Shown: piece by piece, positions 25,466-35,087 of the stretch
Layout: the number at the start of each line of letters is the position of its first letter
Position numbering within the stretch: position 1 is the stretch's first letter
Program-made: the position numbers and the translations under genes
Assembly (NCBI GenBank): GCA_963721335.1
Contig: CAVRIV010000008.1
Location: forward strand, 682,001-746,000
DNA from: CAVXDY01 sp963721335
GTDB taxonomy: Bacteria; Actinomycetota; Thermoleophilia; Miltoncostaeales; Miltoncostaeaceae
DNA length: 64,000 nucleotides
Reading direction: 5' to 3'
Notes under the pieces: model-generated
What the model was told of the DNA's origin: nothing
Seen by the model: only the letters and a program-made list of their open reading frames with translations
Databases searched by the model: none

Positions 25466-25905
25466 TGCGTCTCAGCGAGGCCGGCGGGCGACCCGTCATC
25501 GCCCGGGAGAGCGCGGAGACCCTGGGCACCCTGCGCCACGTCGTCGTGGACGTGGCCACCCGCCGCATCACCGCGCTCCACGTCGCGGGACGGCGCCGGA
25601 AGGCGTCGCTCGTGGACTGGTCCTCCATCGTGGGCTTCGGCCCGGACGGGATCGTGGTGCACGGGGAGGACCCCACCCGGCCCCCCGCCGACGATCGTGA
25701 GCTGGCGGTCGCCTCGGGGAAGCTCGATCTCGACGGGCGGCTGGTGCTGAGCGAGAAGGGCGACTCGATGGGTGCGCTCGGGGACGTGCTCTTCGACGAG
25801 GGCTCGGGCGAGCTCAGCGCGCTCGTGGCCGGCGACGAGGAGTACGACGCCGGCCGGCTCCGGGCCGTCGGCCCCTACTGCGTGATCGTGTCGGCCGCGG
25901 CCTAG
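25465..25905 (+). CDS. PRC-barrel domain protein 2
   Basis: A 146-residue protein with two PRC-barrel repeats (MRLSEAGGRPVIARE...GTLRHVVVDV; GRLVLSEKGDSMGALGDVLF). Its ATG shares one base with the stop of the first PRC-barrel gene, suggesting stoichiometric expression of the pair. Function unknown. It converges with the HTH gene, the stops overlapping by 4 bp. Confidence 0.8.
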   Translation: MRLSEAGGRPVIARESAETLGTLRHVVVDVATRRITALHVAGRRRKASLVDWSSIVGFGPDGIVVHGEDPTRPPADDRELAVASGKLDLDGRLVLSEKGDSMGALGDVLFDEGSGELSALVAGDEEYDAGRLRAVGPYCVIVSAAA

Positions 25906-26348
25906 AGGCCCAGGTCGATGGCGCCGGCCCAGAGGGCCACGGCGACGGCCACCACGACCAGCACCGCCAGGACGAGAGGCCACCTGCGCCGGCGGCGCAC
26001 GCCGGCCTGTCGCGGCGTCGTGCGCGTGGCGCTCAGGTCCACCTGCCGCGGGCGCGCGGAGGTTTGGCCGGGGTCGCGGTCCACGGGCAGGTCGCGCACC
26101 GGCTGCGGGACGGCCACGCCGAGGTGCGAGGCGTAGGCGCGCACGAACCCGTTGACGTACGCCGGATCGGGCAGGGACTCGTAGCGCCCGTCCTCGATCG
26201 CCACCAGGTAGCGCTCGCGGATGCGCGTCGCCGCGGCACAGTCGGCGATCTCCAAACCCTGGCGCATGCGGGCCTCGCGCAGCCGTGCGCCGATCGCGGG
26301 CCGCTCCTCCACGGGCCCCAGCCTACGCGCAGCGGAGTGCCGCGTCAT
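25902..26348 (-). CDS. RodZ-like HTH membrane protein
   Basis: A 148-residue protein: a cytoplasmic HTH_25/XRE-like domain (IGARLREARMRQGLEI...RERYLVAIEDGRYESLPDPAYVNGFVRAYA), a basic linker and one C-terminal transmembrane helix (PLVLAVLVVVAVAVALWAG). This is the layout of RodZ, which links MreB to the wall machinery, but the periplasmic domain is missing. The start at 26348 is uncertain; a GTG at 26312 is equally possible. No mre genes are in the window. Confidence 0.75.
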   Translation of the reverse strand: MTRHSAARRLGPVEERPAIGARLREARMRQGLEIADCAAATRIRERYLVAIEDGRYESLPDPAYVNGFVRAYASHLGVAVPQPVRDLPVDRDPGQTSARPRQVDLSATRTTPRQAGVRRRRRWPLVLAVLVVVAVAVALWAGAIDLGL

Positions 26349-26386
26349 CCCGGGTCCGGCGCCGATGCGTCATCATTACCGGGAGG

Positions 26387-26989
26387 GTGAGCGCCGACGA
26401 CGACCACTACCGGGCGCTCGACGTGGCGCATGACGCCGGCACCGACGAGATCCGGGCCGCCTGGCGGCTCCTGCTCGTGGCGTTCCATCCCGACCGCTTT
26501 CGCGACCCGGAGCAGCGCCGGCGGGCCGAGGAGATCACCAAGCGCGCCAACGCCGCCTGGCAGACGCTGGGCGACGAGGAGCAGCGCCGGCGCTACGACC
26601 GGACCCGCGACCGCGCCCCCCGGCCCCCCGCCGCTCCCGAGAGGGAGCTGCCCTGCCCCAGTTGCGCCACCCGGTGCCGCACCCCCGACGCCGGTGGGCG
26701 CACGGTCCGCCTGGCGTGCCCCGCCTGCGGCGAGTCGTTCCCCGCCATGATCGGCGCGCGCTTCCTCGGCCGCCCCCAGCTTCAGAAGCGATGGCTGGGG
26801 CTCTACTACGAGGGGCTGTTCCGCGACGAGGAGGGCGCCGTCAGCTCGGTGAGCTTCCGCCGCCTCCCGCAGGAGCTGGCCCTGAGCGACGGGGAGGTCG
26901 TCTCCATCGTGTTCCACCCCCGCCGGGCCCGCCCGGTGTACGCGATCCTGCACGGGACCGGTCTCGACATGGGCTGGCGGGTCGGCTGA
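26387..26989 (+). CDS. DnaJ-like J-domain protein with zinc-ribbon-like CxxC pairs
   Basis: A 200-residue protein. The N-terminal J domain carries HPD in VAFHPDRFRD, which stimulates Hsp70 ATPase. It is followed by two CxxC pairs (LPCPSCATRC and ACPACGESF) that could bind zinc, and a C-terminal region of unknown fold. GTG 26387 follows GGGAGG. No dnaK or grpE is near; it is probably a specialised co-chaperone. It converges with the subtilase gene. Confidence 0.8.
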   Translation: MSADDDHYRALDVAHDAGTDEIRAAWRLLLVAFHPDRFRDPEQRRRAEEITKRANAAWQTLGDEEQRRRYDRTRDRAPRPPAAPERELPCPSCATRCRTPDAGGRTVRLACPACGESFPAMIGARFLGRPQLQKRWLGLYYEGLFRDEEGAVSSVSFRRLPQELALSDGEVVSIVFHPRRARPVYAILHGTGLDMGWRVG

Positions 26990-26993
26990 TCCG

Positions 26994-29131
26994 TCACCGG
27001 CCGCGGGCGGTCACGCTGATGCGCGCGCTCCGCAGGGCACCGCCCGCGGGCCGGGCGCTCACGCGGTAGACGAGGCCCGCCCGCAGGCGGCGCGCGACGG
27101 ATGCGGGCAGCCGCACGACGCTCCGGCCCGACCGGAGCCGGGCGACGAACCGCGAGGACGCTCCCGTCCCGGTGACGGGCCGGATCTGGAACACCACGCG
27201 CGCTGCGCGGGTGAGGCGCACCCTCAGCACCGGTCGCGTCCCCGGGCGGACGATCGTGGGGGCGTTCAGCGTCACCCGCGGGGCGCGCGTCACGATCACC
27301 CATCGTGCGCGGCCCATCGAGGAGTTGCCGGCCGCGTCGAGTGAGACCACCCGCCACGAGTGGCGCCCGCGCGGCGAGGCGGACGCGGGCGGTCCTGCTC
27401 GCGGGCCCGGCGCTCGCCGCGACGGCCCCGTCCACCTCGACGCGATAGCCCGCGAGACCGCTGAGGCCGTCGGTCGCGGCGTGCCAGGTGAGCGTCACGA
27501 GGCCCACCGTGCGCCGGGAGCCGGCCGTCGGGGTCGCCGGCATCGCCGCGCCCGGCGGGGTGCGATCGACCACCAGCGCCCGCGCGACGGAGGCGCTCTC
27601 GTTGCCGAACCCGTCCAGCGCCACCACGTCCCAGGCGTGGCGGCCCTCGGCCAGGGCCGCCCCGGGGATCGCCGAGGTCGTCCCGGCTCCCACCGTCGCG
27701 ACCGTCGCGCCGTCCACGCGCAGCCGGTAGGCCGCGACGCCGCTCTGGGGATCGCCGGCAGGGCTCCAGCTGAAGGCGGGCGCCGCCAGGGCGGTCGCCA
27801 GGCCGTCCGCCGGGGCGAGGGGGGCCGGCGGTGACGGCGGCGTGACGTCCGGCACGCCCGTCGCCGCCACCCGGAGGGCGCCGTCCAGGTTCAGGCGCGG
27901 CGGCCCGTCGCGGTCGTGCGCCGCCAGCGAGGCGACGGGATCCCCGCCCGCCACGATGGCCGTGATCAGCTGCCATGGGACGAGCTCGGGCCGCATGCCC
28001 AGCACGCTGGCCGCGATCGCCGGAGACGTGCGGGGCCGCCATCGAGGTCCCCGACCTGTAGCCGTACTGCGTTCCCGGGGATGGTGCTGAAGCACGCTCT
28101 GCCCGGGCGCCCCCACGTCCACCTGCGTGGCCCCGGTTGGAGAACGAGGCGAGGCCGTCGGACGACGTGGTCGCGGCGACGGAGAGGAGCGTCGTCGCGG
28201 GGCAGTTGGCCGGCCAGAACGGGACCTGACGTCGTTGTTCGTCCCGTCGTTCCCGGCCGCGGCCACGAACGAGGACCCCCTTGGCGCCGGCCTGCTGCGA
28301 TCGCGTCGCAGAGGGCCGGGGAGTAGGCGGTGCTGCCGAAGGACGCGTTGATGACCCGGGCGCCCATTCGCCGACGGCGTAGTGGATGGCCGCGATGGCG
28401 TTCGAGGTCGCGCCGCCGCCGGGTCCGGATGAACTTCAGGGGCATGATCCGGGCGTTGTCGGCCACGCCGGCCACGCCGGTGCCGTTGTTCGCGCCGGGC
28501 CGCGATGGTGCCCGGCCACGTGGGTGCCGTGGCTCTCGCCGTCGGCGCGCGTCGTAGACGCCGGCGTTCGCCGTCGGCGAAGTCCCACCCGGTGACGTCG
28601 TCGACGAGGCCGTTGCCGTCGTCGTCGATCCCGTTGGCCGTCTCGCCCGAGTTGTGCCAGATCCGCGAGGCGAGGTCCGGGTGGCGCCACGTCCACGCCC
28701 GCTGTCGATGACCGCGACGGTCACCGTGGCGGCCCCGGCCGCGCGGAGTCCACCCGGCGGGGGCCGCGATCTTCGGCAGCGACCACTGGTTGCCCACGTT
28801 GAGGGTCGTTGGTGATCGCCACCGGGTGCAGCATCACGTCGAGCTGGACCGCGTCCGCGGCCTCGACGTCGTCCAGGAGGGCCGCGCGCGCCGGCGAGGG
28901 TGATCGGCTCGTCGAGGCGGTAGGCCCGCCATCCGGCCATCAGGGGCCGCACGGCCTCGGCTCCGAGCGCGCGGCCACCTCCGCACGCTCGGCCGGGTCC
29001 GGCGGCCGGCGTCGATCCGCACGAGCACGCTGGTGCCTGACCGAGGCGGTTGGGCGGCCGCGAGCCCCGGGCCGATCACCGGCCGCGACCGCCACGGAGC
29101 AGGCGGCGCCCAGGGCGCGCCTCAGGCACGG
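26994..29131 (-). CDS. Secreted subtilisin-like (S8) serine protease, frame broken many times
   Basis: Joined across frames, this encodes a protein of about 700 residues: a hydrophobic N-terminus, an inhibitor/pro region, an S8 domain with Asp in TVAVIDSG, His in GESHGTHVAG and Ser in SGTSMAAPHVSG, then two FN3/Ig-like repeats (FSWSPAGDPQSGVAAYRLRVDG; LTWHAATDGLSGLAGYRVEV) and a C-terminal beta domain. From about 27380 to 29060 the frame changes roughly ten times. The 5' end near 29131 (GTG) is uncertain. Dense errors are likely, but real decay cannot be ruled out. Confidence 0.7.
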
Positions 29132-29239
29132 GTGTGTGACCGCAGGCCTCCTTGCCCGGTCAACGACTCATCCTGCTATCGGCAGATCGGGGCCCGGGGT
29201 CGAGGGCCGATCCGCCCGCGGCCGCGCCGCGGGGAGCGC

Positions 29240-29623
29240 TCAGGCCGCGAGGTGCGCCTGGAAGAAGGCCCGGATGGCCTCGCGGCCGCCCGCGGTGGCC
29301 GCCGAGGCGAAGGCGGCCGCCAGGGCCGGCGACTGACCCGTGGTGACGCGCACGACCTGCGCGTCCAGGGCGTGCCAGCCGAGCTCGGCCAGCTCGATCT
29401 CGATCCTCACCTGGGCCGCGGACGGGAAGTCGGCGCCCGCGAGGAGCACACCGCCCTCGTCAACGTCCATCCCCTCGGCCTCGAGGAGCACGCCACCCTC
29501 GCTGAGGTTGATCGCCTCGGCATCGACGACGGTCTCCCCGTACCGCACCCGCGCGGGGAGGCGGACGTCGGCCCGCTGGTGCGCGCGCCGGTCGTGGTTC
29601 CCCTGATCGATCACGTCGGCCAT
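29240..29623 (-). CDS. PilZ-domain protein (c-di-GMP receptor)
   Basis: A 127-residue stand-alone PilZ domain. The c-di-GMP motifs are present: an Arg-rich start (DRRAHQRADVRLPARV) matching RxxxR, and NLSEGGVLLEA matching (D/N)xSxxG. It should bind c-di-GMP and change a partner's activity. ATG 29623 was chosen because the PilZ fold starts just after it. No diguanylate cyclase is in the window; the RsiG-like gene at 36852 is another likely c-di-GMP receptor. Confidence 0.88.
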   Translation of the reverse strand: MADVIDQGNHDRRAHQRADVRLPARVRYGETVVDAEAINLSEGGVLLEAEGMDVDEGGVLLAGADFPSAAQVRIEIELAELGWHALDAQVVRVTTGQSPALAAAFASAATAGGREAIRAFFQAHLAA

Positions 29624-29682
29624 CTGGCTCCTCGCCCGTGTCGCGGGTCGCAGGGAGGGTAGCGGAGGATCGGCGTTTCGCA

Positions 29683-30087
29683 TCATTTCTCGAGCGGCAA
29701 CGCCCGCTCGAAGACGATCCGGTCGGCGCCGGGCCCCAGGTAGCCGGGAGCGAGCCGCCCCTGGAAGCCCAGCCGCTCGTGGAAGCGTCGCGACGCCGTA
29801 CGCTCGGGCGCCGCGAGGGCGCGCACCCGCGTACAGCCCCCGTCGTACGCCCGCGCGCAGAATTCCCGGTACAGGCGCTCCCCGGCGCCCGTGCCCCGCC
29901 AGGCCGGGTCGACGACGTGCATGTGGACGTAGGCCAGATCGGGCTCGGCCGCGCTCACCAGCCCCAGGAGGAAGCCCGCCGGGCGTCCCTCCCGATCCTC
30001 CAGCCAGACCCCCCACGGGCCGAGCTGATCGAAGAAGAGGCGGTGCATGACCAGGCCCACCGGGTGGCCGAACCAGCCCTCCACCAC
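29683..30087 (-). CDS. GNAT-family N-acetyltransferase (5' end uncertain)
   Basis: 134 residues from the first in-frame GTG. The acetyl-CoA loop is WRGTGAGERLYREF, and the end ASRRFHERLGFQ is typical of GNAT enzymes. Upstream in the same frame the family's first strand is encoded (ARPLRGEDYPRAREV), but there is no start codon in frame; GTG 30131 would serve if one base is wrong near 30120. So the true gene is probably about 29683-30131. Substrate unknown. Confidence 0.7.
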   Translation of the reverse strand: MVEGWFGHPVGLVMHRLFFDQLGPWGVWLEDREGRPAGFLLGLVSAAEPDLAYVHMHVVDPAWRGTGAGERLYREFCARAYDGGCTRVRALAAPERTASRRFHERLGFQGRLAPGYLGPGADRIVFERALPLEK

Positions 30088-30166
30088 CTCCCGGGCACGC
30101 GGGTAGTCCTCCCCGCGCAGCGGGCGCGCACTGAGCCCGGAAACGGCGGCGGGGCCGTCTCCCCCG

Positions 30167-30667
30167 TCAGTCCCCCGGCGCCGGGGCCGAGCGGGCGACG
30201 TAGTCCTCGAGCAGCAGGAGGTTCGCGTCCCCGGCGCGCCGGGTGACCTGCAGCAGCTCGGTCATCGTCGCCACCTCCTCCACCTGCTCGGTCACGAACC
30301 ACTGGAGGAAGGCCTGCGTGGCGTGGTCCCTGTGCTCGATCGCGAGATCGACGAGGTCGTTGATGTGCCCGGTGACCGAGATCTCCCAATCGAGGCTCGC
30401 CTGCACCGCCTCCTCGGCGCTCTCGAAGTCCGCCTTGGGGGAGGCCACGCCGGGAATGGCGACACGACCACCCGCGTCCTGGAGATACGCGAGGAACTTC
30501 ATCGCGTGCGCGTGCTCCTCGGCGGCCTGGGCTGCGTAGAACTTGTGCAACTCCGGGAGGCCCTCCGCGTCGAACCAGCTGGAGACGGACAGGTACTGGA
30601 GGTGCGCCTCCAGCTCCCGGCCCATCTGAGCGTTCAGGGCTTCGGCGACGGCGTTCTCGATCGGCAT
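30167..30667 (-). CDS. Ferritin
   Basis: A 166-residue bacterial non-haem ferritin, four-helix bundle. Ferroxidase ligands are in place: Glu in GRELEAHLQY, Glu/His in AAEEHAHAMKF and Glu in LDWEISVTGH, with a later EQVEE. It stores iron as ferric mineral in a 24-mer shell. ATG 30667 follows GGAGGAG. A TAGACT -10 lies 27 bases upstream. It stands alone, with its 3' end close to the GNAT gene. Confidence 0.93.
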   Translation of the reverse strand: MPIENAVAEALNAQMGRELEAHLQYLSVSSWFDAEGLPELHKFYAAQAAEEHAHAMKFLAYLQDAGGRVAIPGVASPKADFESAEEAVQASLDWEISVTGHINDLVDLAIEHRDHATQAFLQWFVTEQVEEVATMTELLQVTRRAGDANLLLLEDYVARSAPAPGD

Positions 30668-30693
30668 CGGACTCCTCCCGGCAGGGGCGCGAC

Positions 30694-30699
30694 AGTCTA
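30694..30699 (-). promoter_or_regulatory. -10 box of ferritin gene
   Basis: TAGACT on the minus strand, 26 bases before the ATG at 30667, leaving a short leader with GGAGGAG. No convincing -35. Confidence 0.35.
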
Positions 30700-30804
30700 G
30701 CGGCGCTCCACGTTCGGGGGGTGGAACTCACCGCCGCCACGGATAGGGTGCCCGGCGCAGACTGAGAAACGCCCGTCTGACTCATCACCACGTGGAGGCT
30801 CCCG

Positions 30805-31716
30805 ATGTTGCTCGTGAATCGCCGGTCGCTGGCCGGATTGTGCGCCGCCGGGGCCATCGCGCTGGTGGCCGGCTGCGGCGGAGGCGATGACGAGTCCGAC
30901 GCCCTCAGCGCCGACGAGTTCCGCACCCAGGCGGACGCGATCTGCCAGACGTCGAAGGACACGATCGACGAACTCACCGAGCCCACCTCGTCGAGCACCA
31001 AGGAGGAGGTCTCCGCGTACCTGACGGCCGGTCTCGAGGCCACCGACGCCGAGATCGCCAAGCTGCGCGCCCTGGAGGCGCCCTCGGACCTCTCGGGGAC
31101 CTTCGACGAGGCGCTCGACCTCCTCGAGCAGCGGCAGGAGCGCATCCGCGCCGTCACCGACCGCGTGGCCGGCGGCGAGGACGTCGAGGCCGCCTTCACG
31201 GCTGCGAATGCCGAGATCGACAGCCTCAACGACCAGGCGGACGCCAAGGCCAAGGAGCTGGGCCTCACCGTGTGCGGAGCGGACGACGACGACCTGGACG
31301 GGTCGGCCACGACCACCACCGCGACGACCCCCACCGCCCCCACCACGACGGCCGGCGCGCCGTCCGGCGACGTGGCCACCCACCTCACCGCGGTGGGCGC
31401 GGCCCTGACGGGCGTGATCGAGACGCTGCAGACGGTGAGCAGCGGCTCCCTCGACGACGTGAAGGCGGTGATCCCCGAGGCGCGGGCCAAGCTCACCGAG
31501 TTCGACGACGCCGTCGCCGCGCTCGCGAGCGACACCACCTCCGACGCCGCCCAGGAGCGCGCGCGGGCCGCGGTCGCCGCGGCCGGGCCGAAGCTGAGCG
31601 ACGCTCTGTCACGCCTGTTCGACGCCCTCGAGGACGGCGACCAGGCCGCGGCCGCGGCGGTGGTGCCCGACGTGCAGCAGACGCTCCAGGAGCTGCAGAC
31701 GGCCCTCGCCGGCTAG
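30805..31716 (+). CDS. Ala-rich helical lipoprotein
   Basis: A 303-residue lipoprotein: signal peptide with lipobox LVAGC, an acidic tether, a first helical region with two cysteines (DAICQTS, LTVCGAD), a Thr/Ala/Pro linker (about residues 170-190) and a second Ala-rich helical region. The pattern suggests an extended coiled-coil surface protein. No family recognised. ATG 30805 follows TGGAGG. Two stem-loops follow the gene. Confidence 0.75.
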   Translation: MLLVNRRSLAGLCAAGAIALVAGCGGGDDESDALSADEFRTQADAICQTSKDTIDELTEPTSSSTKEEVSAYLTAGLEATDAEIAKLRALEAPSDLSGTFDEALDLLEQRQERIRAVTDRVAGGEDVEAAFTAANAEIDSLNDQADAKAKELGLTVCGADDDDLDGSATTTTATTPTAPTTTAGAPSGDVATHLTAVGAALTGVIETLQTVSSGSLDDVKAVIPEARAKLTEFDDAVAALASDTTSDAAQERARAAVAAAGPKLSDALSRLFDALEDGDQAAAAAVVPDVQQTLQELQTALAG

Positions 31717-31793
31717 GGCGTCGGAGCGGTGATGCCCGAGGTGAGGCGCTTGTCCCGGCGGCCGTCCCCGGCGCAGCCGGTGACGCCGGTCCG

Positions 31794-31819
31794 CATCTGC
31801 GCCCGCCAGGGCGCAGATG
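31794..31819 (+). terminator. Strong stem-loop, probable terminator of lipoprotein gene
   Basis: CATCTGCGCCC (31794-31804) and GGGCGCAGATG (31809-31819) form a perfect 11-bp stem with a 4-base loop, 78 bp after the lipoprotein stop. No U-tract is present. Confidence 0.6.
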
Positions 31820-31825
31820 GCGTCC

Positions 31826-31852
31826 CGCCGGCCCCGCTCAAGAGGGCCGGCG
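31826..31852 (-). terminator. Second stem-loop between convergent genes
   Basis: CGCCGGCCC (31826-31834) pairs with GGGCCGGCG (31844-31852): 9-bp stem, 9-base loop. It lies just past the stop of the leftward membrane protein gene at 31860 and probably ends that transcript. Confidence 0.55.
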
Positions 31853-31859
31853 TACGCTG

Positions 31860-32099
31860 TCACCGGTCGCGCCGGGCCCGCTCCGACCGCGAGGCCCCGA
31901 CGACCGCGGCCGTGACGAGGAGGCCCCAGAAGACCCCGTACACGAGTCCCCGGCCCACCGGCTGGGCCAGCAGCGCCACGTGGACCCACCACAGCAGGAC
32001 GATCGCGATGGGAGCCACGACGGCCACCTGCACGACCACGTGCAGATCCTCCCAGCGCCGCAGCCAGGCGGGAGGCGGTCGGCGGGGCGGCGCGCTCAT
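31860..32099 (-). CDS. Small membrane protein, two helices
   Basis: A 79-residue protein: a Pro/Arg-rich cytoplasmic start, then two transmembrane helices (VVVQVAVVAPIAIVLLWWVHV and GLVYGVFWGLLVTAAVVGA) and a basic tail. ATG 32099 lies 7 bases after TATCCT, so translation is probably leaderless. Divergent from the M32 peptidase gene. Function unknown. Confidence 0.65.
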   Translation of the reverse strand: MSAPPRRPPPAWLRRWEDLHVVVQVAVVAPIAIVLLWWVHVALLAQPVGRGLVYGVFWGLLVTAAVVGASRSERARRDR

Positions 32100-32106
32100 C
32101 GCCTCG

Positions 32107-32112
32107 AGGATA
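32107..32112 (-). promoter_or_regulatory. -10 box for leaderless gene 31860-32099
   Basis: TATCCT on the minus strand with a 7-base gap to ATG 32099, the spacing expected when transcription starts at the start codon. Confidence 0.45.
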
Positions 32113-32144
32113 CGCCGCCGCGGCGCGGCTCTGCGGCGGGCCAC

Positions 32145-32150
32145 TAGAGT
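32145..32150 (+). promoter_or_regulatory. -10 box for leaderless M32 peptidase gene
   Basis: TAGAGT with a 6-base gap to GTG 32157 and no ribosome site between them. Confidence 0.5.
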
Positions 32151-32156
32151 GCGGGC

Positions 32157-33651
32157 GTGAGCCCGACGTCCCCGCACTGGCCCGCGTTCGCCGAGTGGAT
32201 GGGCACCCTCTCGGACCTGTACGGGACCCAGATGCTCCTCGGCTGGGACCGCGAGACCACGATGCCCCCGGCCGGGGCCGAGGGCCGCGCCCGCCAGGAG
32301 GGCACCCTGGCCGTCCTCCACCACCGCGAGATCGTCCGGGACGACATGGGGGAGGTCCTCGGGCGGCTCGCAGCCGATCCGGACCTGGACGACGACGCCC
32401 GGGCGATGGTGCGGCTGGTGACCCACGACCGGGACCGCGCGGTGCGCGTGCCCGAGGCGCTGGTGCGGGAGATCACCGAGACCTGTTCGCGCTGCGTCAC
32501 CACGTGGGCCGAGGCGCGGCGCGCGAACGACTTCGCCGCCTTCGCCGCCCCCCTGCGCGAGGTGGTCCGCCTGAAGCGCCAGGAGGCCGAGGCCCTGGCG
32601 ATCGGCGACGAGCCCTACGACGCCCTGCTCGACGCGTTCGAGCCCGGAGCCCGCGCCTCGGACCTCGAGCCGGTCTTCGCGGGCCTGCGCGAGCGGCTGA
32701 CCCCCCTCGTGGAGGCGGTCACCGACCGCGACCCGGCGACCCTCCCCGAGCGCGACTGGGACGAGGCGGCCCAGATGAAGCTGGCCCACGAGATCGCGCG
32801 GATGGTGGGCTTCGACGAGAGCGCCGGCGTCATCGCGAAGTCGGCCCACCCCTTCACCTCCTCCCCCCACCGCGGGGACGTTCGGTTCAGCACCCGCCTG
32901 ATGCGCGACAACCCGGTGAGCAACGTCAGCGTCGTGCTGCACGAGGCCGGGCACGCCCTCTACGAGCAGGGCTTCCCCGCGGCGGCGGTGCGCACCGCCG
33001 TCTACGACGCGCCGTCCCTCGGAGCCCATGAGTCCCAGTCGCGGTTCTGGGAGAACCAGATCGGACACACGCTGGCCTTCTGGGAGCGCCTCGAGCCCGC
33101 GATGCGGCGCCTGTTCCCGGACGCGATGGCCGGGATCGACGCCGGCCTGCTGCACCGGGCCGCGCGCGTCGTGCGGCCCTCGCTCATCCGCGTGGAGGCG
33201 GACGAGGTCACCTACAACCTGCACATCGTCCTGCGCTTCGAGATCGAGCTCGCCCTGCTGCGGGGCGACCTGGACGTCAACGACCTCCCCGTCGCCTTCT
33301 CCGACGGGATGGAGCGAGCTGCTCGGGATCCGGCCGCCCACCGACGCCCTGGGCGCGATGCAGGACATCCACTGGGCCGACGGACTGTTCGGCTACTTCC
33401 CCACCTACACCCTCGGGAACCTCTACGCGGCGCAGCTCGCCGAGGCGGCCGAGCGCGACCTGGGGTCCATCGAGGAGGCCGTGGCGGAGGGGCGGCTCCT
33501 GGATCTCCTCGGCTTCATGCGCGAGCGCGTGCACCGCCACGGCGCCCGGTACCCCACGGCCGAGCTCATGCGCCGCGCCACCGGCGTGGAGCTGAGCTCG
33601 GACGCGCTCGTGAGCCACCTGGAGCGCTCCTACGCGGCGGCGGAACGGTGA
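32157..33651 (+). CDS. M32 family metallocarboxypeptidase (one frameshift)
   Basis: About 497 residues, the normal size for thermostable carboxypeptidase Taq-like enzymes, once one extra base near 33307 is removed (SDG joins WSELLGIRPP). The zinc motif HEAGH is in VVLHEAGHALYEQG, with the downstream Glu ligand in AHESQSRFWENQ. It removes C-terminal residues from peptides in the cytoplasm. Start GTG 32157 is leaderless. The stop overlaps the next gene (GTGA). Confidence 0.9.
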
Positions 33652-34302
33652 GGATCGGGGTCCTCGGAACCGGGATCGTGGGCGCCACCCTCGGCTCGGC
33701 GCTGGTGGACCGGGGCCACGAGGTGCGGATGGGCTCCCGATCGGCGGACAACCCGGCCGCCGCCGAATGGAGCCGGGAGCGGGGCGCGAGCGCGAGCGCG
33801 GGCACCTTCGCGGACGCGGCCGCCTTCGCCGACGTGGTGATCAACTGCGTCTCCGGAGCCGGGGCCGTCGCGGCGGTGACCTCGGCCGCTCAGGAGCTCG
33901 CCGGCAAGCTCCTGATCGACGTCTCGAACCCGCTGGAGTTCGTGCCCGGCGGCCCGCCCACCCTGTTCGTCGGCGTCACCGACAGCCTGGGCGAGCGGAT
34001 CCAGCGGGCGGTGCCCGACGCGCGGGTGGTCAAGGCGCTCAACACCGTCAACTGCACCGTGATGGTCGACCCCGGCCGTCTGGCCGGCGACCACGTCGTG
34101 TTCGTGTGCGGCGACGACCCCGAGGCGAGGTCGCAGGCCGGCGCGTTGCTGGGGGAGCTGGGGTGGCCGCCCGGAGCGTGTGCTCGACATCGGCGACCTC
34201 GCCGGCGCGCGCGCGACCGAGGGCTACATCCTGCTGTGGGTGCGTTTGATGGGGCTCCTGGGCGGGGCCGACTTCAACGTCACCCTCGCGCGGCCCGCCT
34301 GA
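33648..34302 (+). CDS. F420-dependent NADP reductase-like protein (one frameshift)
   Basis: About 217 residues. Starts GTG 33648 with the Rossmann motif RIGVLGTGIVGATLGSALVDRGHEV and MGSRS, typical of NADP oxidoreductases that use coenzyme F420. An extra base near 34175 must be removed to continue into VLDIGDLAGARATEGYILLW and the conserved end ADFNVTLAR. It could pass hydride between F420 and NADP, which would fit an F420-using luciferase-family enzyme elsewhere. Its 3' end overlaps ppgK on the other strand by 23 bp. Confidence 0.8.
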
Positions 34303-35087
34303 CGGATGTCGCACCCGACGACCTGACCGCGCGGGCGCGGCTCGTCGCCTCGCGGGCGCGGATCGCGGCGCCCACGATGCCCGCCTCGTTGCGCAGCGTG
34401 GCGGCGACGACCGGCGGGCGGACGTTCAGCAGCCCCAGGAACCTGTCCGCCCGCTTGGAGATGCCGCCGCCCAGGATCATCGAGGTCCGGCCAGATCAGC
34501 TGGTCCAGGCGGTTGAGGTACTCGTCCAGCAGCGGAGCCCAGTCCTTCACCGACAGCCCGCGGCGCTCACGTGCCCCGGCCGACGCGCGCAGCTCGGCGT
34601 CCTTGCCCCGGATCTCGATGTGGCCGAGCTCGAGGTTCGGGACGAGCACCCCGTCGTTGAACAGGGCCGACCCGATCCCGCTGCCCAGGGTGAGCATCAG
34701 CACGACCCCCTTCACGCCCACCCCCGCGCCGAACCGCATCTCGGCGAGCCCGGCGGCGTCGGCGTCGTTGAGCAGGACGCAGGGGCGGCCGATGGCCTCC
34801 GAGAACAGGTCCGCGGCCTTCACGCCGATCCAGGCCGGGTCGATGTTCGCCGCGGTCATCGCGACGCCGTCGACGAGCGCCGAGGGCAGGCCGATGCCCA
34901 CCGGGCCGGCGTCCGGGCCGAGCGCGGCGACGACGCCGGCGGTCGCCTCCACGACGGCCTCGGGGACGGCCGGCTGGGGCGTCTCCACGCGCATCCGGTC
35001 CCCGATCAGGGCCCCGCGGCGCGCGTCCACCCGCCCCGCCTTGATGCCGCTGCCGCCGATGTCCACGCCGATCAGGCCCGTCGTCAT
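34280..35087 (-). CDS. ppgK: Polyphosphate glucokinase (ROK family, one frameshift)
   Basis: About 268 residues after removing one extra base near 34478 (LIWPDL joins MILGGGISKRADRF). ROK signatures: GVDIGGSGIKAG phosphate loop and LTLGSGIGSALF, followed by VPNLELGHIEIRGKDAE, characteristic of actinobacterial polyphosphate/ATP glucokinase, which makes glucose 6-phosphate in the cytoplasm. ATG 35087 overlaps the apt stop, so the two are coupled. Confidence 0.88.
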
